Source: Spirogloea muscicola (Eukaryota; Streptophyta; Zygnematophyceae; Spirogloeales; Spirogloeaceae). Taken from it: DNA of 16,120 nucleotides. The notes beneath the pieces are model-generated. The model saw only the letters and a program-made list of their open reading frames with translations. It did not search any database and had not been told where the DNA came from. The stretch spans positions 495,554 through 511,673 of the forward strand of contig WELB01000003.1 in assembly GCA_009602725.1 (NCBI GenBank). Direction: 5' to 3'. Both the position numbers and the translations under genes were made by a program. Positions 1 to 9,783 of the stretch are shown piece after piece (position 1 is the first letter of the stretch; every line of letters starts with the position of its first letter).

Positions 1-508
1 CGCGACGGCCTGCCGCCTGCGCCTGCGCGTACGCGCGCGCCACTGCCGCCGCCGCCGCTCCCGCCGCCGGCCCGCCGATCTGCGAGCGAGTTGGCGGGCG
101 ACGAGCTCGGATCGCTAGCCCAGCTCGGCTCTCCGGCCGTCGTCATCGCCACTTGGGTTGCCGTCGTGGCGGCGGTCAATTTATCGAGTCACTCGTCCGG
201 GTGGCGGCTTATGGCAGGTCCGGCGGCAGAGCGCGGCTGGTGGTGCAGGGCCCGTTGCCGCGATCGCGAGCGAGCCCTCCTCGGCTGCTGGCACGGTTCG
301 GCCTGCTCCCCACTCTGCATTATCATCATAGCAAATTGGGTTGTTGCCAGCACGGTCGTTACGACCGCGGCTGCCGCTGTGAGGGTCGAGCAACACCGTA
401 GAAGGTGCTTGGGACAGGACAGCTACAGGGGGTGCTAGCCTCCCAAGGCGAGATCAGTGCTCTGTCTGTGCACGCAGCGGCCACTGATTCCCGGCTCTGT
501 TCTGGCAG
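1..508 (+). other. 5' region of the DUF4336 gene, GC-rich
   Basis: The first 115 bases are very GC-rich with CCG/GCC runs, as at the other gene 5' ends here. Two overlapping plus-strand frames are open (one to about 401, one to 438), but neither shows family resemblance. A third frame, open from about 119 to 217, joins in phase to the first solid DUF4336 exon at 509. No convincing start codon was found, so the gene may begin upstream of the window. Confidence 0.35.
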
Positions 509-1949
509 GAAATTGGGCAACCGGAGCCTGCCTTGGATCCGCAGGCGTTTCGTTCGTTGCTGCCTCCATTCTTCCGCAGAGCAACCATTATCGAGCAAGT
601 AGCCGACAACGTGTGGACATTTACACAGCCTCTACCGTTTGTTATAGTGGACGTCAGTAAGGGCTTGCCCTGGGTGCGGAACACCTTCAACTGCAGATCG
701 ACCAACGCAGCCAGCTCCAAGTTCCCTCATCAACTGCAGACGCTATGGAGCACGACTAAGCAACTAGCACAGAACGATGATGTAACAACCAGAGTCCAAC
801 ACTGCAGTCGCCAGATTGTGGAAGCTCAGTTTATTCACGTCCTCAACTGACGACACCTCTGTTACCCGCTATGCCCAGAGCTTCGGATGACAGTCGTGAA
901 GCTGGACGATGGGACCCTGTGGCTCCACTCGCCTGTAGCTTTGACTGGCGAGGTTTTGGCTGCTCTTATGACCCTCGGAGGACCAGTTGGGCACATTGTT
1001 TCTGGCAATAATTTCTTGGAGCACAGTATCTTCGCCAGCAGCTATGCAAAGGCATTCCCAGGAGCGCTCCTATACTCCGCTGTGCCCTTGGAGAAGCTGC
1101 ACTCCCGAGTCAGGAAAGGCCTGGCAAGGGTTGACGAAGTGCTTTCGGATAAGCCCCCCCCTGCATGGGAAGGCCAGATTGACCAGGTTGACCACAAGCG
1201 CCCACTGCTTTTGCTGTCTCTTCACTACAATGACTTTCCTTCTGACAGATGAGCAGCAGTGTCAAGTGGTGTTGAGTGAGTGTGGAACACTTTTGATAGC
1301 TAGATTGCAGTTGCGGTATGCTGTGACATCACAATCAGACACTAGTGCACTGATGCAGAGGCATTGGCCCTCCTCGACCCTTGCTGACCTGGCATGCAAG
1401 TCCTCGCAGGTGCACTTCAACATCGATAATACGCTTATAGAGTGCGTGTTTTACCACAAGATGAGTAAGACGCTCCTGGCTTCAGACTCACTTCTCTACT
1501 TTGACGACGTTGACCTCCTGTAAGTCATTGTCTCGACCTGTTTGATGTTGTGTAAGCGTTTAAGTCATGTCTTCTCAAGCACAATGCACAGTCACCCTGA
1601 CAATTTAACGAGGCAATGGCCATGTGGAGTCTTTGCTCGCGTCCCTGCAAGCCTTTACTTGTACTTCTGGGAGTGTTCTGAATCTGCAGTGTTCTTTTCT
1701 CCGTGCATCAGGTCCAGGGGCAGCAGGCAGTTGATCAGACTCTCTGGTCTGTATAAGCAGTTCGGATCGGCTCTTCCTATGGCTGTCAGGTCAAAAAAGA
1801 AAGCTTTGAAGCCAGTCGTTAGCAAGATACTGGGAAAACTGGAGGCCTGGGACTTTGACAAAGTCGTGGCTGCTCACGGTTCTGCTCCTGTTCGAGATGG
1901 CAAAAGTGTCCTGTGGAAGAGCTTTGACATGCCTCAACCTCTTTATTGA
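509..1949 (+). CDS. DUF4336 protein (metallo-beta-lactamase-like fold), 5' end unresolved
   Basis: Exons read as 509-656, 879-1186, 1410-1519 and 1712-1949 (stop TGA). They total 804 nt, exactly 268 codons, and every junction keeps phase; donors include GTAAGG at 657 and GTAAGT at 1520. Visible family landmarks are RMTVVKLDDGTLWLHSPV after the first junction, then GGPVGHIVSGNNFLEH, FYHKMSKTLLASDSLLYF, LSGLYKQFG and WDFDKVVAAHG near the end. This order is the DUF4336 family consensus, known from bacteria, cyanobacteria and plants. Its biochemical function is not established; the fold is related to metallo-beta-lactamases. The full zinc-site histidine pattern is not evident. The first mapped exon opens after a good acceptor (TTCTGGCAG) without an ATG, so at least one 5' exon is missing. 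A serine/arginine/proline-rich frame at about 119-217, ending at a CAG/GTCCGG donor, would join in phase and could be a plastid transit peptide; this is inference. The gene is convergent with the U-box gene. Confidence 0.85.
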
Positions 1950-2323
1950 GGGCAGGGGTGACAGTACATCAGTGCTGCAGCAGCATCACTATAGGTGGGC
2001 GTGCAGCCCGAGTCTCAGTTGTCCAACTGCGTTCGGACTATTAGCAAGGTACCTGAAATAGTTAGCTAACACCCAGCTTCAGGGAGGGTCTCGACACAGA
2101 GGGAAAGGATGTGAAACGTCTATCTGCTCTATGCAGAAGTTTGAAAGTACAATAATGTGATGGAGTGCAAGCTAGCAACCCAATTCCAAATTCTAACATC
2201 CGAGCTCGCCGGCACCATGAGATACTGTGCACAGGGCCTCGATCAGTTAAGAGTCTCTATTCTGCAAATTCCAGCTGCAAATCGAGCTGGCACCCAGTCT
2301 GACAGGCACGTCACAATATCACC
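1950..2323. other. Convergent intergenic region
   Basis: This 374 bp stretch lies between the stop codons of the DUF4336 gene (plus) and the U-box gene (minus), so it must hold both 3' UTRs. No exact TGTAA signal was seen on either strand. No ORF here resembles a gene. Confidence 0.7.
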
Positions 2324-5300
2324 TCAGAAGAATGACGAGTCCCCCTTCAAGAGGCCCAACTGAACGATGACCCTGGCAGCCTTCTTCTTGACGGCGGCCG
2401 ACTCGCTCTGCTGAGCACTTTCGACCAGGGGCAACCTGACAGTCTCAAGATAGAGGTCCCGGAAGACGGCAAGCTCGAAGAGCAGGCTCAGGAAGGTGAT
2501 GGCTTCGCTCTGTGCCATAGTTGTCCCCTTCACGAGTAGATTGATCACTGGCCTACAGGCGGGACAGTCAGAGAGTCTGATCAGACAAGATTTGTACTAG
2601 TATCCAAGCGCTGGGAGTTTGAGCATTAAAGCCCCTTGTGACTAACCTCCGGCTGCACTGCCCACGTTTCAGTGCTTGGATGCAGGTACCTACCATCTTT
2701 TATTTGTCCATGAGCACCAGATTTCTTACCCCTATTGCTCAAGAATATGAAGTCACACAACTATACTTGATGGAAATAGGGTATGACATACTTGATGGCA
2801 GCGAGCTCGTGCAAGCACTTTGCAGCCCTGTCTCTCCATTGCTCGCCAATGAGAAGCGATGTGAAGGCCACCACTGCCGCCTCCACGCCTGGAGCCTGCC
2901 AATGCCACCGACTCAGCAGCTTGTTGTTATCACAAGTAAGGCTGAATACTTGAGACCCAACTTCTACCACGTTAGAGTGGCAGCTGAGCTGATCACAGAG
3001 CTGTTCATGAAGCTTGCTAGAAGCAGCCATGGACCAAGGGTTTGCACAATTGCAGCTACACAGAAGCTGGTGGTGATCTATATTATTTCAGAGAATGTGT
3101 GGTAGCGTATATAGCAGGGGACCATTATCATGACAGCAGCCAACATTGACAGACATTTGTGTCAGATAGCAGCGTAACCTGCGGTTCCTCGCGGAGGAGG
3201 GCGGCCAGGCCAGGCAGAGCGTCCGCCTGGACCAGGCAGAACGTCGCCTGCTCGCTACATGGAACCCTGTGGACATGGCAAAGGTATTCCTGAGCTTGGC
3301 TCTGGCTGCTACCAAAGCAGCTGCAACTCCTGTCGGCCTTCCTGGGCGCCGGCTGGAGAGCCACCAGCTTCCCTGTGCTGCTGGCGAGGTTGGCGAGGGC
3401 CCTGGCAGCTGCAACTCGGGCCGCGGCCGAGGCGGTCGACGTCCCAAGCGGCCCTCCCAGGAGGTCGACAAGAAGCGGGATGGCTCCCCCATGAACCGCC
3501 TGCTGCTGCACCTCCAAGTGCGGTGGCCTCGTGAAGCGGGCCAGCGCTTGGGCGGCCCGCTCCTTGGCGCCACCGCTCCTCGTGCGGCGCAGCTCTCCGA
3601 GGATCGCAGCTAGCGCCCCCTGCTCCAGCAGCTCTCGCAGTAGCAGCTCGTCGTCTTCGGGAAGCGTCGCGACGATGCCCATCGCTGCAACTGCCACCTC
3701 CTCCGGATGGGACCCACTCATGAGGTGAACGAGCGTGCCCACCATTTTCTCCTTCTGCACAAACATGAAGTGAATTGCGTTCTTGCTCTGCATTCACTGT
3801 TGCTCTTAGATGGATGCAGGACGACACTCGCCCTCATAATTGGTAAATAACATGCTCAATACAAGAGAGACCTGTCCCCAGGCAAAGACTCCTCGGCTGT
3901 GCCAGTATCTACCGCACAAAGCAAGGGACGAGGCGGCGGCAGCTGCAGAAAGAAAAGTCTACCTTGAGCGACTCTGCAATCTCCGGACCCCCATCCTGTG
4001 AAAGTCGATAGAGAAGCCTCGCAACGCCTCCTTGGATGTTGCCCGTTGTGACCAGCAGCAATGGCATGAGTGCTGGGACAGCGCCCTGCTGCCGCATGCC
4101 AGCCCTTGCCACCTCGCCTTTGCCGCCGCTCGCCAGCCTCTCCAGCACGCAGAGGATGTTGGCCCTGACCTGCCTGGCCTCACAAAAGCGAGTCAGTGAC
4201 ACGTACGAGCCGCACGTTGTTGAGCAAGCACTGACAGCCGCAACAGGACATGGCTAATGTGAGTAGAATTGGTTACGTGGAGACAGTCTGCTTGACCAGC
4301 CCGAGGAGCTCTTGCATCCTGTCAAACAGCACTTCCGCGCCCTTCACATGGACTGCAATGCCCTGCAGGGAGCTAATAATGCAGAGTCAGGCTGTGCTTG
4401 CCACGTACAGCCACTGCCCCCTTTGCAAAATCCAAAATCCTTAACTCTTGAGGACCACAAGCACAGGCCAGAGGTTGTTCTTGGCTAAATCTAGGCCCGC
4501 GACTGAGATCAGCTTGTGCAGCCGCAACACTTCAAGAAGGCATGCAGATCATGAAAGAATGTCTAGTCTAAGACGCGCTGAACTCACCGAGCTGCTCTCG
4601 TCAGTGATGATATTGGCCAGCAGCGCCGAGGAGGCCTCCTTGACTGCCAGCGAGCTCCTCACCGAGAAGAGCTGCTGCAGCACGATGGGCATGGCCCCCG
4701 CTTCGACAATTGCCTGGCTGCCCGCTGGAAGGGCCGCGAGCTGTAGCAGCGCATGCAGGTTGGCACTGACTGCGGCTGGCGTCCCTGTGGACATCATGGC
4801 CACCAGGGCCGGGACGGTACCCGCGTCCACAAGCTCCGCCCGGCTCTGGTTGGTAAGCTCCATGTCGCCCAGGGCTAGAGCCAGGTTCAGCTTTGACTGC
4901 TCTGAGCCTGCACCGCGAGGGCCTTGAGTCATGATCTGAGCTCTGGAACTGCACATTAGGCCCCTCACTTTCTAGTAGCCTCTGTGCACAGCTTTCATGT
5001 CCTGCACTTCCTAAGTAGCAACAGTCACTGGCTGCCTTGACATGTGCAGAAAGAGCATTGGGTTATTCTAACGTGCAGCTGTGCTAGCATGAATGAGCTG
5101 TTGATTTACAAAGGTGCAGCTTAGGAGGCATGCCTGAGAGGAGCCGAGCTGCATAGGGCTGGAACATGTTGGCAGCAGCCATCTGCAGGACATTGTCGTC
5201 CGTCACCGCCAGCCGCGACAGCAGCTCCGCAGCTCCCGCAATCGCCACTGCGTCGTCACCGTTCCGCAGTGTGACCAGGAGCAGCACGGCGCCCTTCTCG

Positions 5301-7679
5301 CGGCCCACCGCGTCGCAGGCTGCCCTGCTGCTGGACAACTCGAGCAGCAGCGCCATGGCAGCCTCTGCGAGTTGCCCGCCACGCGCCAGGCACTTGACCA
5401 CCTCCCGTACACCGCCCACCTCCACCACCTCATCCTGCCCAAGAAGGACTCCTTGACTTCAGATGTCATGCTGCAGCGTCGATCCCTCAGCCTGCCCTAT
5501 CCAGGAGTTGATCAACGTGAGTAGCACATGACATGCGAGCTGATGCACGTACACTCATGCAAAAAGAATACCAATTGCTGTAGTAACACACAAAGTCATG
5601 ATTGTCCCTGTTAAATCACACATACCCAGTCATTTGATCTGTGGCGGTAATGAGGAACCACATACCACAACCTTAGCCTATGTGGAGACAGGCATGCTTG
5701 AAGAATGCCAACCTTGACTTTGCTGCTATTCTCCAGCAGTGCGAGGAGCGTAGCCAGGCACCCGGCCTTCACCTCCGCCAGAGGCGTGGCCCTCAGGGTA
5801 TGCACAATGTCGCCGATAAGACCCTCAGCCAAGATGCGGGCTTTGTATGTGTCTTTGCTTGCAGCCAGCCTGCCGTCATGGATGCCATCCACATCGTGCT
5901 ATCAGCACCACAGCAGATTACAACCCATCACAAGGTGTGTTGTAGCAAGACTGTCAGACGGGACAAAATGCAGCATGCAACCAGGGTTGATGGATGATAA
6001 GACAAAAGCTTCACGTAGTGTGTCAGAGCTTTGGTCTAATCCTAAAGAGGACAACAAAGAGGTAAAGCAGACCATGAGTGTCGGGGTTACGAGCCTTGTG
6101 AGCTCGTTGAGTGCAGACAGTAGCTGGGTCTCTGTGGCAATTGCCGAGCGAATGGCCGACCGCGAAGCGCCAATTGCCTCAAAGGCACAGTGGTCGCGCC
6201 ACTCCTCGATCGAGCACCGAAGATCGTCATGGGGCCGCAGTTCCAGGTCAGGCAGGCGCTGGTGCAGAATTGGGTCCCGCTGGTTGCCTGCCGCCAGCCA
6301 CGCCTCGATCGGCTCACGTTCATAAGTGTGCCCCAGCGCTGTCTGGCACAGGAGCAAGCAATGTCTCGTCTGTGTGAACTCAAAGTTTGAAGTGTACTTT
6401 GGGGCTTAAAGGTCCGCTTCAGTTTGCAATCCTTAAAGCATAAACCCTGCACTACAAGTGCCTGTCTGAAGCAAGTATTAGTTGTTAACCTCATTAGATT
6501 AGTCCATTCTGCAATTCAGATTTATAACTGCTGTTAGGCCACCTTCACCTGCACAGGGTCGCTCATGATCTGGTGCGTGAGAGGGCAGATGAAAGCCGGC
6601 AACGGGTCCTTCCCAGGAGTGCGCCGGCTGCGATTGCCGCTTTTGCCACCGCCTCCTCCGCCGGCACGCAGTAAAGATGTGCTACCTGCAGCACTGTCCT
6701 TGCTGGAGGGCTTGCCACTGCTTGTCGACGCAGCAGCTCGGCGGGTCACATTGTCCTCCCGGGAGAGAGCAGCACCAGCTGTCAAGGCTCCCTCGGCACG
6801 CTGCAGCAGCTCCAAGATGCGCCCCAGGAGCGCCGCCTCATTACCATCACCGCGCACATCGACCGCCAGCTTCTCCCGCCTGCCCGATGCATTTGCAGCT
6901 GGACCTCAGGAGTGACAACTAGCGACGCTTCGCTGTCACTCGCCATGTCCAGCGAGCTAAGCAGCTACGTCAGCTGTTATACTTGACTGCAACAGACCTG
7001 ACGGCAGCGATCTCGTCCCTAAGGGCCGCTGGCTCCATGGGCAGGCCAGCCACGCCGGCAACCTCCCGAAGCTGGTCGTCGGCGAGCCCCGCTTCTGGCG
7101 CAAGAGCCTCCAGCGCAGCCTCCAGGAGCCTGTCTGCCGCCTGCGCTTCGACTTCGGTGGCCTGCAGCCCAAGCTCCGCCAAGGACTCACGTCAGCATCA
7201 GACCCTGTCGTTGGATTTCTTCTGGGAGAACCCCGCGGTCAGAGGGCGAGCCCTCCGAGGGCTGCGGCGCCATCTATGGCGGCTATTGGCGCACGCGACG
7301 CCGCCTGACCTGGAAGGTGGCGTGCCTCATATCAGCCTGCAGCCGCAGCACGTCGTCCTGCTCCTGCGCTGTGAGCTGTATGCATGCAGCGAAGCCGTCA
7401 GGAGGCGGCCACTTTCCCGGCGTCAGGCCCCGAGCGCAACAATTCTGGCCCAGGGCAGATTCTGCACCGCGATGACGCCAGGAGCACGGCAAGCGAGGGC
7501 CGGCCCCGCCGCCAGGCACGGACCTCGGTGGCGGCCAGCGGCAGCATCTGGAGCGAGCACCCGATCTCCCGAGCGCACGTCTGGACCTCGGCCTCGGTGG
7601 CGCGGCACCGCAGGAGCAGCACCAGCTTGGCGGCGCCGCGCGCGGCCTCCGCGGCGGCGTGGACGCGCGCCAGCTCCCT
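2324..7679 (-). CDS. U-box/ARM-repeat E3 ubiquitin ligase, PUB42-44 (SAUL1) type
   Basis: Mapped exons, high to low: 7679-7524, 7375-7310, 7185-6998, 6879-6549, 6342-6091, 5898-5713, 5434-5134, 4907-4588, 4362-4285, 4178-3963, 3754-3179, 2895-2792, 2552-2324 (TGA). They total 3003 nt, 1000 codons plus stop, with phase kept throughout. The first three or four exons form a helical UND-like domain (landmarks KLVLLLRC, LQMLPLA). The U-box is split by the 6548-6343 intron: FICPLTHQIMSDPVQ then TALGHTYEREPIEAW, with an SIEEW helix after it. ARM repeats follow (AEGLIGDIVHTL, KLNLALALGD, KGAVLLLV). The C-terminal cysteine-rich marker YLCHVH...PCSEQATFCL is characteristic of PUB42-44. These proteins bind E2 through the U-box and substrate through ARM repeats; in Arabidopsis SAUL1 acts in senescence and immunity. 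About 1000 residues with an N-terminal extension is closest to PUB42. Uncertain points are the 5' end, the exon at 6091 (alternative donor 6073), 6998 (alternative 6983) and 5134 (alternative 5110). Confidence 0.88.
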
Positions 7680-7691
7680 CTGCGCGCGCGT

Positions 7692-7692
7692 N
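7692..7692. other. Ambiguous base N
   Basis: This is the only non-ACGT base in the window. It lies between the GC-rich coding exon of the U-box gene (below 7690) and the start of repeat sequence (from about 7700). It may mark a low-quality or joined position. Confidence 0.95.
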
Positions 7693-7704
7693 TTCCTTTG
7701 AACC

Positions 7705-7760
7705 TTGTCAATGCTTTATTGGGCTGGCTTCTCACAGCCCTCGCCCCCATTGGGAGTGCC
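7705..7760 (+). repeat. Dispersed repeat, flanking segment X, copy 1
   Basis: This segment resembles 8536-8592 in the same orientation (shared landmarks TTGTC, TTGGGCTGGCTT/TTGGGATGGCTT, CCAT/CTATGGG) and 11584-11626 inverted. It lies directly before core copy 1. Confidence 0.6.
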
Positions 7761-7785
7761 ACTCTCTAGATTGAGTTTGCATTGA

Positions 7786-7922
7786 GTGATGGAGTGCCTG
7801 AGTTGGCCACAAGTACAGAAAGCAAGAACATGAACAGAAGGTAAATCACCTGCTGCCAAGCTGACCCGCTCAGTAACGACGAGTCAGCACGTACATGGTC
7901 GCTAACTGATGCCCAGATGCTG
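7786..7922 (+). repeat. Dispersed repeat core, copy 1
   Basis: This copy aligns by eye over its whole length to 8874-9006 (same orientation) and 8598-8712 (inverted). Landmarks are GTGATGGAGTGCCTGAGTTG at the start, CACCTGCTGC, CTGACCCGCTCAGTAAC and GTCGCTAACTGATGCCC at the end. It has no coding capacity. It sits inside the presumed first intron of the U-box gene. Confidence 0.8.
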
Positions 7923-7936
7923 GACGGCAGTTTGGC

Positions 7937-8023
7937 AAGCCCTTGTGCCACCAGCTGAAGCTCGACCAGCTGCTGTCTGGCGCAAAAGCATAGATCCAAG
8001 CTCGCCGCAAACAGGCAACGCAT
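7937..8023 (-). CDS. Candidate 5' exon of the U-box ligase
   Basis: An ATG at 8023 opens a frame containing QQLVELQLVAQGLAKLPSS, which looks like the leucine-rich start of a plant U-box N-terminal (UND) domain. An acceptor-like CAG lies just before QLVELQ, so this may be an internal exon rather than the first. The 3' edge is uncertain: GT sites occur soon after SIW and near 7900. The piece is separated from the next mapped exon by a repeat copy (7786-7922) and the ambiguous base at 7692, so the connection cannot be proven here. Confidence 0.35.
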
Positions 8024-8040
8024 ACACGGTATATGGGTAC

Positions 8041-8230
8041 GCGTAATTTAACGCCCGAGGCCCCCCTCTCCCTGCCGCCCCCTCAAAGTTACTACCGCCG
8101 CCCTCCCTTTCCGCCCTGGCACACCCCAGCCGCCGCCACCGCCGCCAGCTCCGCCGCCGCCGCCGCCGCCGCGGCCGCCGCCGCGGGGCGCACGCGGGGC
8201 TCGTGCGGCTGCGTCGAGCCCCGGGGGGGT
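8041..8230. repeat. GC-rich tract with (GCC)n microsatellite
   Basis: Between about 8131 and 8186 the sequence is almost pure GCC/CCG triplets, within a C-rich stretch. Frames through it on both strands give poly-alanine, poly-glycine or proline-rich peptides and are not credible genes. It could be the promoter or 5' UTR of the minus-strand U-box gene, since similar tracts mark the other gene 5' ends here. Confidence 0.7.
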
Positions 8231-8285
8231 TCTGTCAACGCCGACCATGGGGAGTTTGACCGGCCCCACGGTAACAAGGGAAAGG

Positions 8286-8346
8286 CTCTTCCACTGAAAG
8301 GCAGTGGCTGTGAGAGGCCAGACCAAAGGGACGAACACCGGAGTGG
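8286..8346 (+). repeat. Dispersed repeat, segment U, copy 1
   Basis: The segment resembles 8811-8868: both contain GCTCTTC, then an AAGGCA...CTGTGAGAG block, then CCAAAGG and GGAGTG. A looser match is at 11550-11600. It is probably part of the same element family as the core copies. Confidence 0.5.
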
Positions 8347-8535
8347 GGAATGCGCCCGCTCGCCGGTTGACCGCCTCCCACCAACTCCTGGGCATCGGGC
8401 ATCTGCAGCGAGCTAGCTACTCAGACCTGATGTTGCTCACTCGTGGGTACTGAGCTTCCCTCTGCATCGTCTACGTGTTTTGCAGTGTTTTGTAGCGTCG
8501 TCCTGTTTCCGGCTCCTCTTTCTTTGGCTTTGGAC

Positions 8536-8592
8536 ATTGTCCATTCTGTTTTGGGATGGCTTTGCCAGCCCCTCTCCTCTATGGGCGAGCAC
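8536..8592 (+). repeat. Dispersed repeat, segment X, copy 2
   Basis: Same orientation as 7705-7760 and inverted relative to 11584-11626. Here it precedes an inverted core (8598-8712), whereas at 7705 it precedes a direct core, so the element has been rearranged. Confidence 0.6.
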
Positions 8593-8597
8593 TTTCT

Positions 8598-8712
8598 TGT
8601 TAACGACCTCTCCGCGCTGGCTCGTGCTTACTGAGCGGGTCAGCTTAGCAGCAGGTGATGTCAATGTGCTTGCCTCTGTGCTTGACCACTCAGGCCCTCA
8701 TCACTCAATTCA
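8598..8712 (-). repeat. Dispersed repeat core, copy 2 (inverted)
   Basis: On the plus strand this reads ACTGAGCGGGTCAGCTTAGC, then GCAGGTGATGT and CACTCAGGCCCTCATCACTC, the reverse complement of the core at 8874-9006. With that copy it forms an inverted pair about 160 bp apart. Confidence 0.8.
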
Positions 8713-8810
8713 CACTCCATCTTCAGCTTCTGGACGTGGAGGAGGAGCAGCTCTCAAAGGGGGCAAAGGCTTGCATAACATTGAAATTGGCTCTTAGGAA
8801 GTGAAGAGAC

Positions 8811-8868
8811 CGCTCTTCAGTGGAAGGCATGACTGTGAGAGTAAGCTCATCCAAAGGAAAAGGAGTGC
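8811..8868 (+). repeat. Dispersed repeat, segment U, copy 2
   Basis: Resembles 8286-8346 and lies directly before core copy 3. It fills the spacer between the inverted and direct core copies. Confidence 0.5.
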
Positions 8869-8873
8869 GGATT

Positions 8874-9006
8874 AGGTGATGAGGGCCTGAGTGGCCAAGT
8901 ACAAAGGCAAGTGCGTTGACAGATGTACATCACCTGCTGCTGAGCTGACCCGCTCAGTAACCACGAGTTAGCACGTAGAGGTCGCTAACTGATGCCCGAA
9001 TACTGA
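8874..9006 (+). repeat. Dispersed repeat core, copy 3
   Basis: This is the cleanest copy by eye. It has GTGATGAGGGCCTGAGTGGC, a CACCTGCTGCTGAGCTGACC block, GCTCAGTAACCACGAGTTAG and GTCGCTAACTGATGCCCGAA. It matches copy 1 directly and copies 2 and 4 as reverse complements. Confidence 0.85.
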
Positions 9007-9370
9007 GGGGCGAGGGCTACTACACTGGCAGCTGTGATAGCGACGAGCCACGTCCGTTTGAAGATGGGCACGGGCTACTTATGAGCTACATTCAACTGAG
9101 ATTGTGCTTTGACAATGCATCAAGAGTGGCAAGCTTGACCAACAGGCAGAGCCAGCCTGCTCATCAAGCTCACTGTGCAGAAACATGCTCCAATGATTTC
9201 TCGGCAAGAGTACAGCAAGAGCACTGCTTTCCATGAGACTAGTTCTGATGCTTGTCGCACCAGATCTCTAGCAAACTCTGTGCTTGGCAGGTCAGCTTGA
9301 AGCAACATGCCCCACCAAGCAGGATGGCATCCATCAGGAGGCTTACTGGATACTGATTCTGGGAATGTCA
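9007..9370. other. Intergenic sequence without a recognised gene
   Basis: A minus-strand frame is open over 9120-9455, but its composition is rich in Cys and Trp with no family resemblance. It is not called. No RNA gene was seen. Confidence 0.5.
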
Positions 9371-9420
9371 TCAAGTTGCTGTAATTAGAACTGCATGCCG
9401 ACTTGCTACCCCACAGCCAA
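9371..9420 (-). CDS. Candidate terminal exon of the unidentified gene
   Basis: A pyrimidine-rich acceptor (TATTGTCTTTGCAG) precedes 9420. Joined in phase to the exon ending at 9784, it encodes GCGVASRHAVLITAT and then TGA. The joined model is 471 nt, divisible by three. No homology or polyadenylation signal supports it, so it remains tentative. Confidence 0.25.
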
Positions 9421-9783
9421 CTGCAAAGACAATAGAACAGCGTTGCCAGCACCACTCATTTTCAGTGGCATCCATCCAGACATTAGCAGCGATTGTGTGC
9501 CCTCACCACCACCACAGTGCAACAGCAAAATTTCTGTGCACCACCACAGTTCTTTGTACAGGTGGCAAATTGCTAATTGCTGACAAGGCCCGAGACAAGT
9601 GTAATTGCAGGATGTTGGCTGATTCGAACTGCCGTGATTACTCCTGCGCCTTTGGTGCATGCAGCCCAACTGCATACAATGCTCATGCACAACACAGAGC
9701 ACGCCCAACATGAGCATATATTCAAAGCACAGTTGCAATGAGCTAATTGCCATTCAACGTGCACTTGAGGGGCCAGCACCTAC

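Noticed and set aside
6983-7774. Long plus-strand open frame opposite the U-box gene N-terminus
   Set aside because: It is the antisense shadow of GC-rich exons; the minus strand has phase-consistent splicing and family resemblance.
8028-8035. TATA-like CATATA on the minus strand before the ATG at 8023
   Set aside because: It is only a few bases from the ATG, too close to act as a TATA box for that start codon.
8033-8416. Plus-strand open frame with poly-alanine through the (GCC)n tract
   Set aside because: The length comes from the triplet repeat having no stops. All frames there give homopolymers, and part overlaps repeat segment U.
9120-9455. Minus-strand 111-codon open frame
   Set aside because: Composition is unusual (Cys/Trp-rich) with no family match, and it would need to skip the better acceptor at 9421.
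9610-9650. Minus-strand GTTCGAATC resembling a tRNA T-loop or B box
   Set aside because: The surrounding bases do not form a full T-arm without mismatch, and no acceptor stem, anticodon arm or A box is at the right distance.
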